Part shown: positions 25,294 through 34,794 of the stretch, piece by piece
How the letters are laid out: each line of letters begins with the position of its first letter
Numbering within the stretch: position 1 is the stretch's first letter
Origin: CALDSL01 sp039810245
Lineage (GTDB): Bacteria; Chloroflexota; Anaerolineae; Anaerolineales; Anaerolineaceae
DNA: 64,000 nucleotides
Direction: 5' to 3'
Assembly: GCA_039810245.1 (NCBI GenBank)
Contig: JBDHWQ010000023.1
Coordinates: 1-64,000 of the forward strand
Translations under genes and position numbers: made by a program
Notes under the pieces: model-generated
What the model was told of the DNA's origin: nothing
What the model saw: the letters and a program-made list of their open reading frames with translations, nothing else
The model's database searches: none

Positions 25294-27822
25294 TTATTCA
25301 GAGTCCCGTATTCGTCTGTAGAACCACCGCTTTGTCATCTCGGCTGTGAAGAAATACAATACCACGATACTAAAAATCACCAGCAGGAGCGGCAGCGAGA
25401 GTGGAATGAACCCCAATAAACTGGCGAGCGGTGAATATGGAAGGTACAACGTGAACACGAGAACAAAAGCTGTCATGATTAACATAGGACGGCTGGGTTT
25501 GCTGTGAGTAAATGGAAGCCGGGTGCGTACTGCAAACACTACGATGCCTGCTGAAAGAACCGATTCGACGAACCAGCCGGTATGAAAAGTTTCCTGATTC
25601 GCCTTTATCACCCACATCAGCACTGCGAATGTAGCATAATCAAACACCGAGCTGAGCGTGCCAAAGATCAGCATAAAATGACGGATAAAGCCAATATCCA
25701 TACGCCGGGGTTGCTCTACGAGCATATCATCCACATTGTCGCTGGCGATGCTCATTTCGGGCAGGTCAGTCAGAAAATTGATCAGCAATATCTGTTTGGG
25801 CAGCATGGGAAGAAACGGCAGAAACAGGGATGCTCCCGCCATGCTGAACATATTGCCAAAGTTAGCGCTGGTGGCCATGAAGACATACTTCAGCGTGTTC
25901 GCAAAAGTCTTACGCCCCTGAACGATGCCATCGCGCAGCACGTCCAGATCCTGTTCGAGCAGCACCAGATCGGCGGCTTCCTTGGCCACATCCACTGCAT
26001 TTGCTACGGAGATGCCCACATCCGCGCTGTGCAGCGATGGCGCATCGTTAATGCCGTCGCCCATGTAGCCTACCACGTGCCTGCGCTTCTTGAGCGCCAG
26101 GATGATGCGTTCCTTTTCGTTGGGATCGACCTCTGCGAAAATGGTGGTTTCTTCAACGGCGTGCCAGAGTGCTTCATCCCCCAGGCTTTCCAAATCTGAG
26201 CCGGTTAACACTTTGGCGTTTTCGAACCCCACAACCTGACCGGTATGGCGTGCTACCAGTTTGTTGTCGCCCGTGATGATTTTGAGCTGAACGCCCAGCC
26301 TGGCCAGCTCCTGGATGGTTTCCTTAACCCCAGATTTGGGTGGATCGAAGAACAACAGGAACCCCTGAAAGGTCATCTCGCTTTCATCGGCCGTGGAATA
26401 GGGATGTTTCTGCGCGCTGGCGGGTTTGGACGCGACCCCTAAGACGCGAAACCCTTGACCGCTCCACTGCTCAAACCGCTCCTGCACCGCTGCTCGCATC
26501 ACGCTGTCCAGCGCTTTTTCCTGATTGCCGCTCTGCGCTCGTGAGCAAACGGCAAGCACATTTTCCAGCGCTCCCTTGGTGACCATGATCGCGGTTGAAT
26601 CTGTCCCTCGGGCAACGACCGTCAGGCGCTTGCGAATGAAATCATACGGGATTTCATCTACTTTTGAATAATCCTGTGCCCCATCGGCTCCCATGTGGAT
26701 AATGGCCTCATCCAGCGGGTTGGCCAGTCCGGTCTGCATGAAAGCATTCAGGTAGGCAAGCAGTTTCACCTGCTCGGATGGCTCGCCGTTCACATTCAGG
26801 GCGCCGTCAAGCCGTATAACGCCCTCAGTCAGTGTGCCGGTCTTATCGGTACAGAGAATATCCATGCTGCCGAAGTTCTCAATCGACTCCAGCCGCCGGA
26901 CTATCACGCCGTGCTTTGCCATTTCTTGCGAGCCTCGCGCCAGGTTGATGTTGATAATGGCGGGCAGAAGCTGCGGCGTTAACCCGACGGCCAGCGCGAT
27001 TGAAAAAAGGAGCGAATCGAGTACCGGTTTGTGAAATAAAACATTGAAAAAGAAGATCCCGAAAACCAGGATGAACATGACCTCCGTTAATAAGTAGCCC
27101 AGCCGCTTGATGCCACGCTCGAACTCGGTTTCTGGCGGTCGCAGAGTCAGGCGATCCGCGATCTGGCCAAAGGCGGTATTCCGCCCGGTCTCAACGATCA
27201 GCACTTTGGCGCTTCCACTGCGGACATTGGTACCCATGAAAACCGTATTGGTCCGTTCTGGCAGCCCGGCATTTTCGGCCACTACGCCAGGGGTTTTCTC
27301 CACCGGAAATGTCTCGCCAGTCAGCACCGCCTGGTTGACGAAAAAATCATTTGCTTCGAGCACCAGCCCATCAGCAGGAACCAGGCTGCCGGCGGAAAGT
27401 AAAACTACATCACCGGGGACGATTGCTTCCGTCGCGATGGAAATGGTTTTTCCGTCGCGCAGTACATTCGTCTGAAACGAGAGCTGCGCTTTTAACTTCT
27501 CAGATGCGGTATTGGCATTGAATTCCTGGAAGAAACTGAGCAAGGCGCTGCCCATTACAATTAGCAAAATGATAACCGCATCTGTCCAATCCTGCAGAAA
27601 GGCCGAGATCACGGTGGCAGCCAGGAGGATGATAACAATCGGGCTTTTGAATTGGTTGAGAAACAGCCCGAACGGTGTGACCTTTCCCTTCGTGTGGATA
27701 ATGTTTGGCCCAATATGTCGCAGTGTCTCCTGCGCCGCCTGCGTAGACAAACCGGCGATCGTAGAGTTCACTTTTTGGAGTACGCTATCTGCAGGTTCGG
27801 ACCAAAAGGGAAGGGTTGCCAT
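25294..27822 (-). CDS. mgtA: Magnesium-translocating P-type ATPase (MgtA/MgtB type)
   Basis: The 842-aa product has the P-type ATPase signatures: LTGETFPVEK actuator motif, phosphorylation site CTDKTGTLTEG near residue 325, and hinge MGDGINDAPSLHSADVG. The C-terminal transmembrane bundle follows. Length and the SFFQEFNANTASEKLKAQL segment fit P3B Mg2+ importers. First gene of a two-gene operon with mprF; Mg2+ uptake and lipid aminoacylation both help with envelope charge. It is divergent from the gene at 27944. Confidence 0.93.
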   Translation of the reverse strand: MATLPFWSEPADSVLQKVNSTIAGLSTQAAQETLRHIGPNIIHTKGKVTPFGLFLNQFKSPIVIILLAATVISAFLQDWTDAVIILLIVMGSALLSFFQEFNANTASEKLKAQLSFQTNVLRDGKTISIATEAIVPGDVVLLSAGSLVPADGLVLEANDFFVNQAVLTGETFPVEKTPGVVAENAGLPERTNTVFMGTNVRSGSAKVLIVETGRNTAFGQIADRLTLRPPETEFERGIKRLGYLLTEVMFILVFGIFFFNVLFHKPVLDSLLFSIALAVGLTPQLLPAIININLARGSQEMAKHGVIVRRLESIENFGSMDILCTDKTGTLTEGVIRLDGALNVNGEPSEQVKLLAYLNAFMQTGLANPLDEAIIHMGADGAQDYSKVDEIPYDFIRKRLTVVARGTDSTAIMVTKGALENVLAVCSRAQSGNQEKALDSVMRAAVQERFEQWSGQGFRVLGVASKPASAQKHPYSTADESEMTFQGFLLFFDPPKSGVKETIQELARLGVQLKIITGDNKLVARHTGQVVGFENAKVLTGSDLESLGDEALWHAVEETTIFAEVDPNEKERIILALKKRRHVVGYMGDGINDAPSLHSADVGISVANAVDVAKEAADLVLLEQDLDVLRDGIVQGRKTFANTLKYVFMATSANFGNMFSMAGASLFLPFLPMLPKQILLINFLTDLPEMSIASDNVDDMLVEQPRRMDIGFIRHFMLIFGTLSSVFDYATFAVLMWVIKANQETFHTGWFVESVLSAGIVVFAVRTRLPFTHSKPSRPMLIMTAFVLVFTLYLPYSPLASLLGFIPLSLPLLLVIFSIVVLYFFTAEMTKRWFYRRIRDSE

Positions 27823-27893
27823 ACGCGTTCCTTGACATATAAAGTCGATTATATTGATTATAGGAACGAATTTAGGATTCCGCTACATCGGAC

Positions 27894-27899
27894 TATAAT
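27894..27899 (+). promoter_or_regulatory. -10 box for the PEP-mutase-family gene
   Basis: TATAAT lies about 45 nt upstream of the ATG in an AT-rich divergent region; a weak -35 (TTAGGA) sits 16 bp upstream. Confidence 0.5.
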
Positions 27900-27943
27900 A
27901 TGGCCTGGATATTGTTTTATAACGTCCAGCAAAAAGGATGGAT

Positions 27944-28822
27944 ATGATGGTCTCCAGTAACCAAAAAGAAAAAGCTGAGCAATTCTTGAAATATCATTAT
28001 GATCAAGAGATTCTGGTTCTGCTAAATTCGTGGGACATCGGAAGTTCTAAAGTAGTAGAAGCAAGTGGCTTTAAAGCAATTGCTACAACGAGCATGGGGA
28101 TAGCAGCATCATTCGGTTATCCTGACGCTCAGGTCATACAATTGTCAGAAATGCTTCAAGTTATCACCGGGATTGTACGGGCAGTACAGGTTCCAGTATC
28201 CGTTGATATCGAGGCCGGTTACGGAAATAATTTAACTGAAGTAATTGAGTCGGTGAAAAAGATCATTGCAACAGGGATTGTAGGGATAAATATTGAAGAC
28301 AGTGTTAACTTAAGTCCTGTGTTGATTGACGAGATGGAATTTTGCGAAAGGATATCCGCCATTCGCGAATTATCAAATTCCCTGGGCTTTCATTTAGTCA
28401 TTAATGCCAGAACCGATTCCTTTTATACTTCGACAGGCTCAACACAAGAAAAATTATCGGAATCGATCAGGCGCGGTAACAAATATCGAGAGGCTGGCGC
28501 CGATTGCATATTTGTACAACCTGTATGGGAAAAAGAAACGATAAAGACATTGGTAAAGGAAATCAATGCCCCCATTAATATTCTTGCAAACCCCAGTTTT
28601 GGAGGAGGAGCGCCGGCATCGGTAAGCGAATTGCAGGATATGGGTGTCGCCCGTTTAAGCCTTGGTTCAAGTTTAATGAAAGCCACCCTGGCTTTGATGA
28701 AAAAAGTTGCCGACGAACTTTCTGAAAATGGGACGTATAACATTTTACTGGACAGCTTAACACCAGCTTCGAATGCTGCAATGGCCTATAAAATGGCAAC
28801 TAGAATGAAGAATAGTCCCTGA
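27944..28822 (+). CDS. Isocitrate lyase/PEP mutase-family protein
   Basis: The product is 292 aa from this ATG. It is a TIM-barrel enzyme of the ICL/PEPM superfamily: LLNSWDIGSSKVVEASGFKA, TTSMGIAASFGYPDA, PVSVDIEAGYGNN (metal-binding Asp/Glu), GINIEDS, and NARTDSFY. This subgroup cleaves or forms C-C bonds of oxoacids such as oxaloacetate or methylisocitrate; the substrate is unknown. AAGGAT lies 6 nt before the ATG at 27944 (ATGs at 27938 and 27947 are alternatives). It is clearly AT-richer than its neighbours and uses AT-ending codons, which suggests recent transfer. Confidence 0.9.
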   Translation: MMVSSNQKEKAEQFLKYHYDQEILVLLNSWDIGSSKVVEASGFKAIATTSMGIAASFGYPDAQVIQLSEMLQVITGIVRAVQVPVSVDIEAGYGNNLTEVIESVKKIIATGIVGINIEDSVNLSPVLIDEMEFCERISAIRELSNSLGFHLVINARTDSFYTSTGSTQEKLSESIRRGNKYREAGADCIFVQPVWEKETIKTLVKEINAPINILANPSFGGGAPASVSELQDMGVARLSLGSSLMKATLALMKKVADELSENGTYNILLDSLTPASNAAMAYKMATRMKNSP

Positions 28823-28840
28823 CATAGAATGAATTGATAA

Positions 28841-28879
28841 AAAAGCCTGATCGGGGAATATTTGTTATCGTCAGGTTTT
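28841..28879. terminator. Possible bidirectional terminator
   Basis: AAAAGCCTGA (28841-28850) pairs with TCAGGTTTT (28871-28879) with one bulge and a 20-nt loop, between the PEP-mutase gene and the convergent marR gene. T and A tracts flank both sides. Confidence 0.4.
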
Positions 28880-28972
28880 CTGCGTCAGGTTACCCACCGT
28901 TGGAGCAAAATATATAAAGTCTCAGGGTGGGCATATCAACCAGGTGTTATGGCAAACGAATACACAGGCGCT

Positions 28973-29458
28973 TTAACCTGCGTTCTGCCTTTCCGGTTGT
29001 TTTTGCACGTTCTCGCGTTCCTGTTCCCATAGCTGTGCAAATCGTTCAAAAACGATGGCGATGAATTCTATTTCATCCTCTGAAAACTCTGCGATTAACG
29101 CTGCCTGTGCCTTTCGCGCCGGTTCAAACCACGCCGCGACTTTTTCCGCGCTCGATTTTGCCGGAAAGATCAGCGTTCCGCGGCGGTCATGAGGGTTCGG
29201 CTGGCGTTCAATCAAGCCCGCTTTTTCGAGGCGGTCAAGCATGGCCGTTGCCGCGCCGGATGTGAGACCGGTATGCCGGGCAATTTTGGATGGCGTGGAA
29301 ACGCCCTCGAGAAACAAGAGCCTGAGACATTCCATGTCGGTTGCGTTGAGCCCGGCCCACTCGTTCATTGCGTTGCGGAACAGCGTCAACTGTACGCCAT
29401 AATCCCTGACCGCGCTCAAAGCCCGGATTTTCAAATCTGTATTCGTTGGATCTGCCAT
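28973..29458 (-). CDS. MarR-family transcription regulator
   Basis: The 161-aa product has the winged-helix core: LNATDMECLRLLFLEGVSTP, SKIARHTGLTSGAATAMLDR (recognition helix) and the wing LIERQPNPHDRRGTLI. I chose the ATG at 29458 since AGAGG precedes it. It is divergent from a DUF1801 gene, and the 125 bp between them holds face-to-face promoters with a 12-bp direct repeat, so it probably represses itself and the neighbour. Confidence 0.92.
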   Translation of the reverse strand: MADPTNTDLKIRALSAVRDYGVQLTLFRNAMNEWAGLNATDMECLRLLFLEGVSTPSKIARHTGLTSGAATAMLDRLEKAGLIERQPNPHDRRGTLIFPAKSSAEKVAAWFEPARKAQAALIAEFSEDEIEFIAIVFERFAQLWEQERENVQKQPERQNAG

Positions 29459-29468
29459 AAAAAGCCTC

Positions 29469-29527
29469 TTGACATTATCTTTATTATGAAGTATCTTTAT
29501 TATATAACATAAACCATGTGGATGCAA
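29469..29527. promoter_or_regulatory. Overlapping divergent promoters and likely MarR operator
   Basis: Plus strand: -35 TTGACA (29469-29474), 17-bp spacer, -10 TATCTT (29492-29497). Minus strand: -35 TTGCAT (29522-29527), 17-bp spacer, -10 TATAAT (29499-29504). TATCTTTATTAT is repeated directly at 29476-29487 and 29492-29503, inside both promoters. A protein bound here would block both. Confidence 0.75.
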
Positions 29528-29583
29528 GCATCTTGCGGAAACAAGGAAAGAGATCAACCCCGATTTCGTGTCAGGAGGTTTTT

Positions 29584-30060
29584 ATGGGTGAACAATCAAA
29601 AACGCAAAAATCTGCCAGGAGTGCCGCGGCGGATCAGACATCTCAGGGATTTACGGAAGATGAAAAAGCCGCGATGCGTGAGCGCGCCAAAGAATTGAAA
29701 GCGCAAGCACGCGCGGGTAAGGACAGAGAGGCTGGAGAAAAGGCAGTGCTCGAGAAGATCGCCGAGCTTCCGGAATCAGACCGCCGCATGGCCGAGCGCA
29801 TTCATGCGATTGTCTCAACCCATGCGCCCGCGCTCCTGCCGCGTACCTGGTACGGGATGCCCGCATATACCCTTGACGGTAAGGTGGTATGTTTCTTCCA
29901 GGCAGCCGCGAAGTTCGATGCCAGGTATGCTACTTTTGGTTTTAACGATTCGGCCAACCTTGACGATGGGTCCATGTGGCCGACTGCTTTCGCGCTCAAG
30001 GAGATCACCGCCGCGGAAGAGGAGATGATCACCGCGCTGGTGAGAAAAGCAGTAAGCTGA
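29584..30060 (+). CDS. DUF1801-domain protein (YdhG-like)
   Basis: The 158-aa product has a charged helical N-terminus (about 1-70, rich in Lys, Glu and Ala) and a DUF1801 domain (about 85-155) with LLPRTWYGMPAYTLDGKVVC and ALKEITAAEEEMITALVRKA. Related proteins include B. subtilis YdhG, proposed as an iron chaperone. A strong CAGGAGG lies upstream of the ATG. It is transcribed from the TTGACA promoter controlled by the divergent MarR protein. Confidence 0.88.
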   Translation: MGEQSKTQKSARSAAADQTSQGFTEDEKAAMRERAKELKAQARAGKDREAGEKAVLEKIAELPESDRRMAERIHAIVSTHAPALLPRTWYGMPAYTLDGKVVCFFQAAAKFDARYATFGFNDSANLDDGSMWPTAFALKEITAAEEEMITALVRKAVS

Positions 30061-30149
30061 TCCAAAACCGCCAGGGTTGCCGTTTGTGATTGTGAGGCAT
30101 CCAGCGGAGCCGGGTATGCTACCGGCCCTGGTTCGAAGCTGGACATGAA

Positions 30150-30191
30150 AACCGCCCCGGGGCTGACTCGAACGCAGACCCCGGGACGGTT
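30150..30191 (+). terminator. Strong hairpin after the DUF1801 gene
   Basis: AACCG and CCCGGGG (30150-30162, one bulged C) pair with CCCCGGG and CGGTT (30179-30191, one bulged A). Only a weak T stretch follows, so termination efficiency is uncertain. Confidence 0.6.
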
Positions 30192-30294
30192 CTGTGTTCA
30201 GGCCAGCACGCATAAGAATACCGTAAGCGGATGGCCTTTAGCGGTTCCAGGTTTTCTCGCGAATGCCGTTCCTGCCCGGGCTACAGCGCCGATG

Positions 30295-30300
30295 TATAAT
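30295..30300 (+). promoter_or_regulatory. -10 box close to the LAL regulator start
   Basis: TATAAT ends 10 nt before ATG 30311, predicting a leader of only about 4 nt. Confidence 0.5.
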
Positions 30301-30310
30301 CGAATTTAGA

Positions 30311-33058
30311 ATGCTTCCCTCTCTCCTTTCCACCAAGCTATTCATCCCCCCGGTGCGCGAAGGCGCGGTTACGCGGTCGCGTCTGATCCAAAAATTGATG
30401 ACCGGCCTGGGATGCCCGGGCTGTTTTGCCCTGCTCTCGGGACCGGCCGGTTTTGGGAAAACGACGCTGCTGAGCGAATTTGCAGCACAAAGCAGGCAGC
30501 CGGTTGCCTGGCTTTCCCTGGATGAAGGCGATAACGAACCCAACCGGTTTTGGGCTTACCTGATCAAAGCCTGCCAAACTGCCGTCCCCCAGGCCGGTGA
30601 AACCGCGCTGGCGCTGCTGCGCTCCCCGCAGCCTGTCACCGATGACGCCATCCCCACACTGCTGATCAATGATTTGGCCGGCCGGCAAGAGCCGCTGGTG
30701 CTGGTTTTCGACGATTACCATGCTATTCAGAACCCTGCCTTGCATGCGGGGGTTTTGTTTCTGCTCGACCATCTGCCCAATCACATCCATTTGATTGTGG
30801 CGACCCGCACAGATCCCCCCTGGCCATTGGCGCGTTTCCGCGCGCGTAACCGCATGATAGAGATCCGCGCGCAAGATTTGCGCTTTACCCTTGATGAGGC
30901 GGCGGCGTTCTTCCGACAGACGATGGGGCTGGCCCTTTCAACCGGCTCGCTGGCGGCCCTGTCTGAGCGTACCGAAGGCTGGGCTGCAGGCCTGCAACTT
31001 GCCGCGCTCTCCATGCAGGGGCGCGGTGATGCAGATGCGTTTATCCAGGCTTTCACCGGCAGTAATGTGTACATCGCTGAATACCTGATCGATGAAGTTC
31101 TCAGGCGCCAGCCCGAGGAGCTGCAGGCGTTCTTGCTGCAAACCTCCATTCTAGACCGGCTGAGCGGCGCGTTGTGCGATGCTGTCACCGGCCGCGAGGG
31201 CGGCGAGGCAGCGCTTAAGGCGCTGCAGCAGGCCAACATTTTTATCATCCCGTTGGATGATGAAGGCCGGTGGTTTCGGTACCACCGCCTGTTTGCCGAC
31301 CTGTTGAAGGCCCGCCTGCACACCAGCAGCCCGAAATCCATGCTGGAGCGCTTACATCAAAACGCGGCTGGCTGGTACGAACACAATGGCATGGTCGGTG
31401 AGGCGGTAGAACACAGCCTGTCTGCGGGGGATTACCCGCGGATGGTGCGCCTGGTGGAAGCCGCTGCCCTGCCACTGATCCTGCAAGCCAATGTGCGCAC
31501 GGTCGAAGCCTGGCTCCAGGCTATCCCGGAGGCGCTGGTTGAAAAAAGCGCTCGCATCAATATGGCTCACGCCTGGATGAACCTGCTGCGCGGGATGCCG
31601 CAGCAGGCCGCGCCATATCTCGAACGGCTGCGCGATATTTTTGCGGCTGCTGGTCCCACCGTTCAGGACCCGTCGCTGCAAGCAGAATGGCTGGCGATCC
31701 AGGCGGAGCTGTTGATTGCCCAGGGGCGGGCAATGGAAAGCCGCGATCTGGCCATCCGGGCGCAGGAGATGCTGCCGCAGGTGGAACCTTACGCTCGCAG
31801 CATGCTGTACGTCACGCTGGCAAAGGCTTACCAGCAAACCCTGGACGATGACCGCGCCATGCAGGTGTTCCAGATGATCGTCCAGGATGCCCGCCAGAGT
31901 GGCGACATTACCTTTGAAGTGTTGGGCACTTCAGCCCAGGCGCAGACAGTTTTAAAGCAGGGTCGGCTTCATCACACCTTTGAAATTGCCAACGAGGGCA
32001 TTCGCCGGGTGGAGCAGTCGGGCATTCACGTGCCATTCAGCGCTACCCTGTATGGTGAGCTGGGGCAGGTCTACTTTCACTGGCACAAGTTTGATCTTGC
32101 CAGGCAGAATTTGCGCCGTTCGATGGAGATCAGCGGCAGAAGCGGCTATAGCGATCCGGAGATTTACTTCCACCTGATGCTATCCAAAATGTGCCAGATG
32201 GAGGGCGATATCGAAGGCACGGTGCAGGAAATGGAGCAGGCCAGCCGGTTGGCACGCATGATCCCGCCGGTGATGGTGCGCGCAAACATGATTGCGCAGC
32301 AGGTGCGCGTGTACCTGGATAGCGGCCAACGGGCTGCCGCCGAGCACCTGCTGGCAGCCGAAGGGTTCCGTTTTGATGATGCTTTTATTTTTCCTGATCT
32401 GCCCCCCGGCGCGCCCGTTACCCTGGAGGCCGGGCTGGTGTATAACAGCGCTTTGCGGGTGATGCTTTCGCGCGCGCAAAGCGGCCGGCCGGACCTGGCG
32501 GCCGCGATCGAGCTGGCCGGGCGGTTGATCGAAGGCGAGCTGCGCAGCGGGCATCTGCCAGCGGCGCTGGAGACACTGCTGCTGCTCAGCCAGATGCACG
32601 CGCTGCTGGGTGACCATTCGGCCAGCCGGGCCGCGGCCGGCCGGGCGCTCGCGCTGGCCGAGCCGGAAGGTTTCCTCAGCACGTTTGTCGAAGAGGGCCG
32701 GCCGCTGGCCGCAATCCTCAAGGAGCTTGCCGGCCAGGAACACTCTGCATTTCTTCAGGAGGTTCTTGGCGCTTATCCTGCTGCGGATGACGCGGGTGAG
32801 GCCACCCGGCCCATCTCGGCAGCCAGCCCGTCCGTTCCGCAAGTGCCTCTGGTTGAGCCATTATCCGCGCGCGAGCTGGAAGTGCTGCGGCTGATTGCCG
32901 CCGGCGATTCTAACCGCGTGATCGCCGAAAAGCTGGTTATCACGGTCAGCGCGGTCAAAAAACACAGCGGGAATATTTACGGCAAATTGGCCGTTAATAG
33001 CCGCACGCAGGCCGTTTCGCTCGCCCGGCAGTTGGGGCTGCTCGCTACACACGAGTAA
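30311..33058 (+). CDS. LAL-family (MalT-like) LuxR transcription regulator, locus B
   Basis: The 915-aa product is built like the locus A regulator: LLSTKLFIPPVREGAVTR, Walker A SGPAGFGKTTLLSEF, Walker B-like LVLVFDDYHAIQN, TPR-like middle, and LuxR HTH (LSARELEVLRLIAAGDSNRV...SAVKKHSGNIYGKLAVNSRT). I chose the ATG at 30311, where the conserved segment begins; the TATAAT is just upstream and there is no ribosome binding site. It is followed by a terminator and then by two membrane proteins, a flavodoxin and a small protein on the same strand. Confidence 0.93.
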   Translation: MLPSLLSTKLFIPPVREGAVTRSRLIQKLMTGLGCPGCFALLSGPAGFGKTTLLSEFAAQSRQPVAWLSLDEGDNEPNRFWAYLIKACQTAVPQAGETALALLRSPQPVTDDAIPTLLINDLAGRQEPLVLVFDDYHAIQNPALHAGVLFLLDHLPNHIHLIVATRTDPPWPLARFRARNRMIEIRAQDLRFTLDEAAAFFRQTMGLALSTGSLAALSERTEGWAAGLQLAALSMQGRGDADAFIQAFTGSNVYIAEYLIDEVLRRQPEELQAFLLQTSILDRLSGALCDAVTGREGGEAALKALQQANIFIIPLDDEGRWFRYHRLFADLLKARLHTSSPKSMLERLHQNAAGWYEHNGMVGEAVEHSLSAGDYPRMVRLVEAAALPLILQANVRTVEAWLQAIPEALVEKSARINMAHAWMNLLRGMPQQAAPYLERLRDIFAAAGPTVQDPSLQAEWLAIQAELLIAQGRAMESRDLAIRAQEMLPQVEPYARSMLYVTLAKAYQQTLDDDRAMQVFQMIVQDARQSGDITFEVLGTSAQAQTVLKQGRLHHTFEIANEGIRRVEQSGIHVPFSATLYGELGQVYFHWHKFDLARQNLRRSMEISGRSGYSDPEIYFHLMLSKMCQMEGDIEGTVQEMEQASRLARMIPPVMVRANMIAQQVRVYLDSGQRAAAEHLLAAEGFRFDDAFIFPDLPPGAPVTLEAGLVYNSALRVMLSRAQSGRPDLAAAIELAGRLIEGELRSGHLPAALETLLLLSQMHALLGDHSASRAAAGRALALAEPEGFLSTFVEEGRPLAAILKELAGQEHSAFLQEVLGAYPAADDAGEATRPISAASPSVPQVPLVEPLSARELEVLRLIAAGDSNRVIAEKLVITVSAVKKHSGNIYGKLAVNSRTQAVSLARQLGLLATHE

Positions 33059-33090
33059 CTGCGCGCTTCTTCTAATCGCATCCGGCCTGG

Positions 33091-33123
33091 AGGGCAGGTG
33101 TACTTTGGTACACCTGCCCTTTT
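33091..33123 (+). terminator. Terminator after the locus B LAL regulator
   Basis: Perfect 13-bp stem AGGGCAGGTGTAC / GTACACCTGCCCT with a TTTG loop, followed by TTT. Confidence 0.88.
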
Positions 33124-33218
33124 AATCCGCGCGCCAGCAAGACGCCACTTTCGGACAATGACACGGCCTGCACCGCGGCATATATTGGTATGGAAAACCC
33201 ATTCTGAAGGAGTATGAA

Positions 33219-33986
33219 ATGTCCATTCCAAGCACTGCCATTCAACAGCAAACTACCCGGCACGCGCCGGCAAGCTCGCCCTGGCGCAGCGTTTGCATAC
33301 TGGGCGGCGCTGCCGCGCTGCTGACCGTGCTGACCGCGCTGATCGAAATGCTGATTACATTTTTGCCGGGCGGTTATACCAGCGCCGGAACCGTGATCGA
33401 GTGGTTTGCGCTGCTCCAGGCGAACCCCTTCCTGGGGATGCGCAACCTGGGGCTGCTCAACATCATCATGACCGCGCTGAGCATACCTCTGATCTTTGCC
33501 CTGTATTGGGTGCACCGGGATACTACCCCGGCTTCTGCCGCCCTGGCGCTGATCCTCGCGCTGATCGGCCTGGCCGTGTTCTACGCCACCAACCGCGCCT
33601 TCCCCATGTACGACCTGAGCGCGCGTTACGCTGCGGCTTCCAGCGAGGCTGAACGAGCGATGATTTCGGCGGCCGGGCAGGCCATGCTGTCGGTCGGGCA
33701 GAGCCACACGCCGGGCACGTTTCTGGCCTTCTTCTTCTCTGAGGTCGCCGGCATCCTCATGGCGGTGGTCGTTCTGCGTGGCAGGCTGCTCAACCGCGCG
33801 GCGGCTTTGGCCGGGCTGGTGGGCTACAGCTTCCTGCTGGTCTTCGAAGTGCTTTCGTCCTTTGTGCCATCCTCTCACCAGGCAATTCTGGTCATCGCGA
33901 TGGTTGGCGGGCTTGCCAACCTTACCTGGTACATCCTGGCTGGCATTAGCCTTTTCCGCCTGAGCCGGTTCACGAACGGCCGTTGA
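33219..33986 (+). CDS. Multi-pass membrane protein, DUF4386-like
   Basis: The 255-aa product has about seven transmembrane segments. Its most conserved part, AGQAMLSVGQSHTPGTFLAF followed by SEVAGILMAVVVL, has a counterpart in the next gene. AAGGAG lies before the ATG at 33219. It is the first gene after the LAL regulator and its terminator, which parallels locus A. Function unknown. Confidence 0.82.
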   Translation: MSIPSTAIQQQTTRHAPASSPWRSVCILGGAAALLTVLTALIEMLITFLPGGYTSAGTVIEWFALLQANPFLGMRNLGLLNIIMTALSIPLIFALYWVHRDTTPASAALALILALIGLAVFYATNRAFPMYDLSARYAAASSEAERAMISAAGQAMLSVGQSHTPGTFLAFFFSEVAGILMAVVVLRGRLLNRAAALAGLVGYSFLLVFEVLSSFVPSSHQAILVIAMVGGLANLTWYILAGISLFRLSRFTNGR

Positions 33987-34017
33987 TCCGCGATTGCAGA
34001 AAAATTCAGGGAAGAAA

Positions 34018-34794
34018 ATGGAAACAAACACACTGAATCCTCAAAATATTCCAACCGCGCGGCTCGCGCTGGTTACAGCAGATGCGCGCGGGACAACCCT
34101 CTACCGTGTGGCGGCGCTGATGTCGCTGTTGATTGTGCTCGCCGGGCTGACCGACGCGATTACCTCAATGGGCGTTGAGGCTTATGATAACCGCGCGGCC
34201 GCGATCAGCGATTGGTTGGCGCTGTTTCAAGACGACTCCTTTGCCGCGTTCAGCCGGCTGGGCCTGATCAATATCATTACCCTCTCGCTGGGTATCCCGA
34301 TCTACCTGGCCTTCCAGCGGGCTTTTCAGCAGCGCCGCGCGCTGGTCGCCTTTGCCTCGATGCTGTTCTTCATCGGGACGGCGGTTTACCTGTCGAGCAA
34401 TACCGTCTTTCCGCTGTACGCGCTCAGCCAGCAGTATGCCACTGCGCCCGCCGCGCAAAAGCCCATGCTGGAAGCCGCCGGGCAGGCGCTGCTGGAGCAA
34501 GGCGCAGACCTGACGCCGGGCACGTTTTTGGGGCTGGCCTTCACGCAGATCGCCGGCATACTGATCGCCACTACGATGCTGCGCAGTGCCATCTTCAGCC
34601 GGTGGACCGGCAGGCTGGGCCTGGCCGGGTTTAGCGTGATGCTTATCTTTTTCAGCCTTGCCGCTTTCCTTCCTGATCATTACGATACCGCCATGCTGAT
34701 CTCCGCACCGGGTGGGCTGCTGTTGGTGGCATACCAACTGATGCTGGCGCGCAGGTTTTTCCAGCTCGCGAAATCCGAAAGGATGGACCAATGA
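34018..34794 (+). CDS. Multi-pass membrane protein, DUF4386-like paralogue
   Basis: The 258-aa product has about seven transmembrane segments and shares AGQALLEQGADLTPGTFLGL followed by TQIAGILIATTML with the preceding protein. AGGGAAG precedes the ATG at 34018; an upstream in-frame start at 33994 would add eight residues. Its stop overlaps the flavodoxin start (ATGA), so the two are translated together. Confidence 0.82.
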   Translation: METNTLNPQNIPTARLALVTADARGTTLYRVAALMSLLIVLAGLTDAITSMGVEAYDNRAAAISDWLALFQDDSFAAFSRLGLINIITLSLGIPIYLAFQRAFQQRRALVAFASMLFFIGTAVYLSSNTVFPLYALSQQYATAPAAQKPMLEAAGQALLEQGADLTPGTFLGLAFTQIAGILIATTMLRSAIFSRWTGRLGLAGFSVMLIFFSLAAFLPDHYDTAMLISAPGGLLLVAYQLMLARRFFQLAKSERMDQ

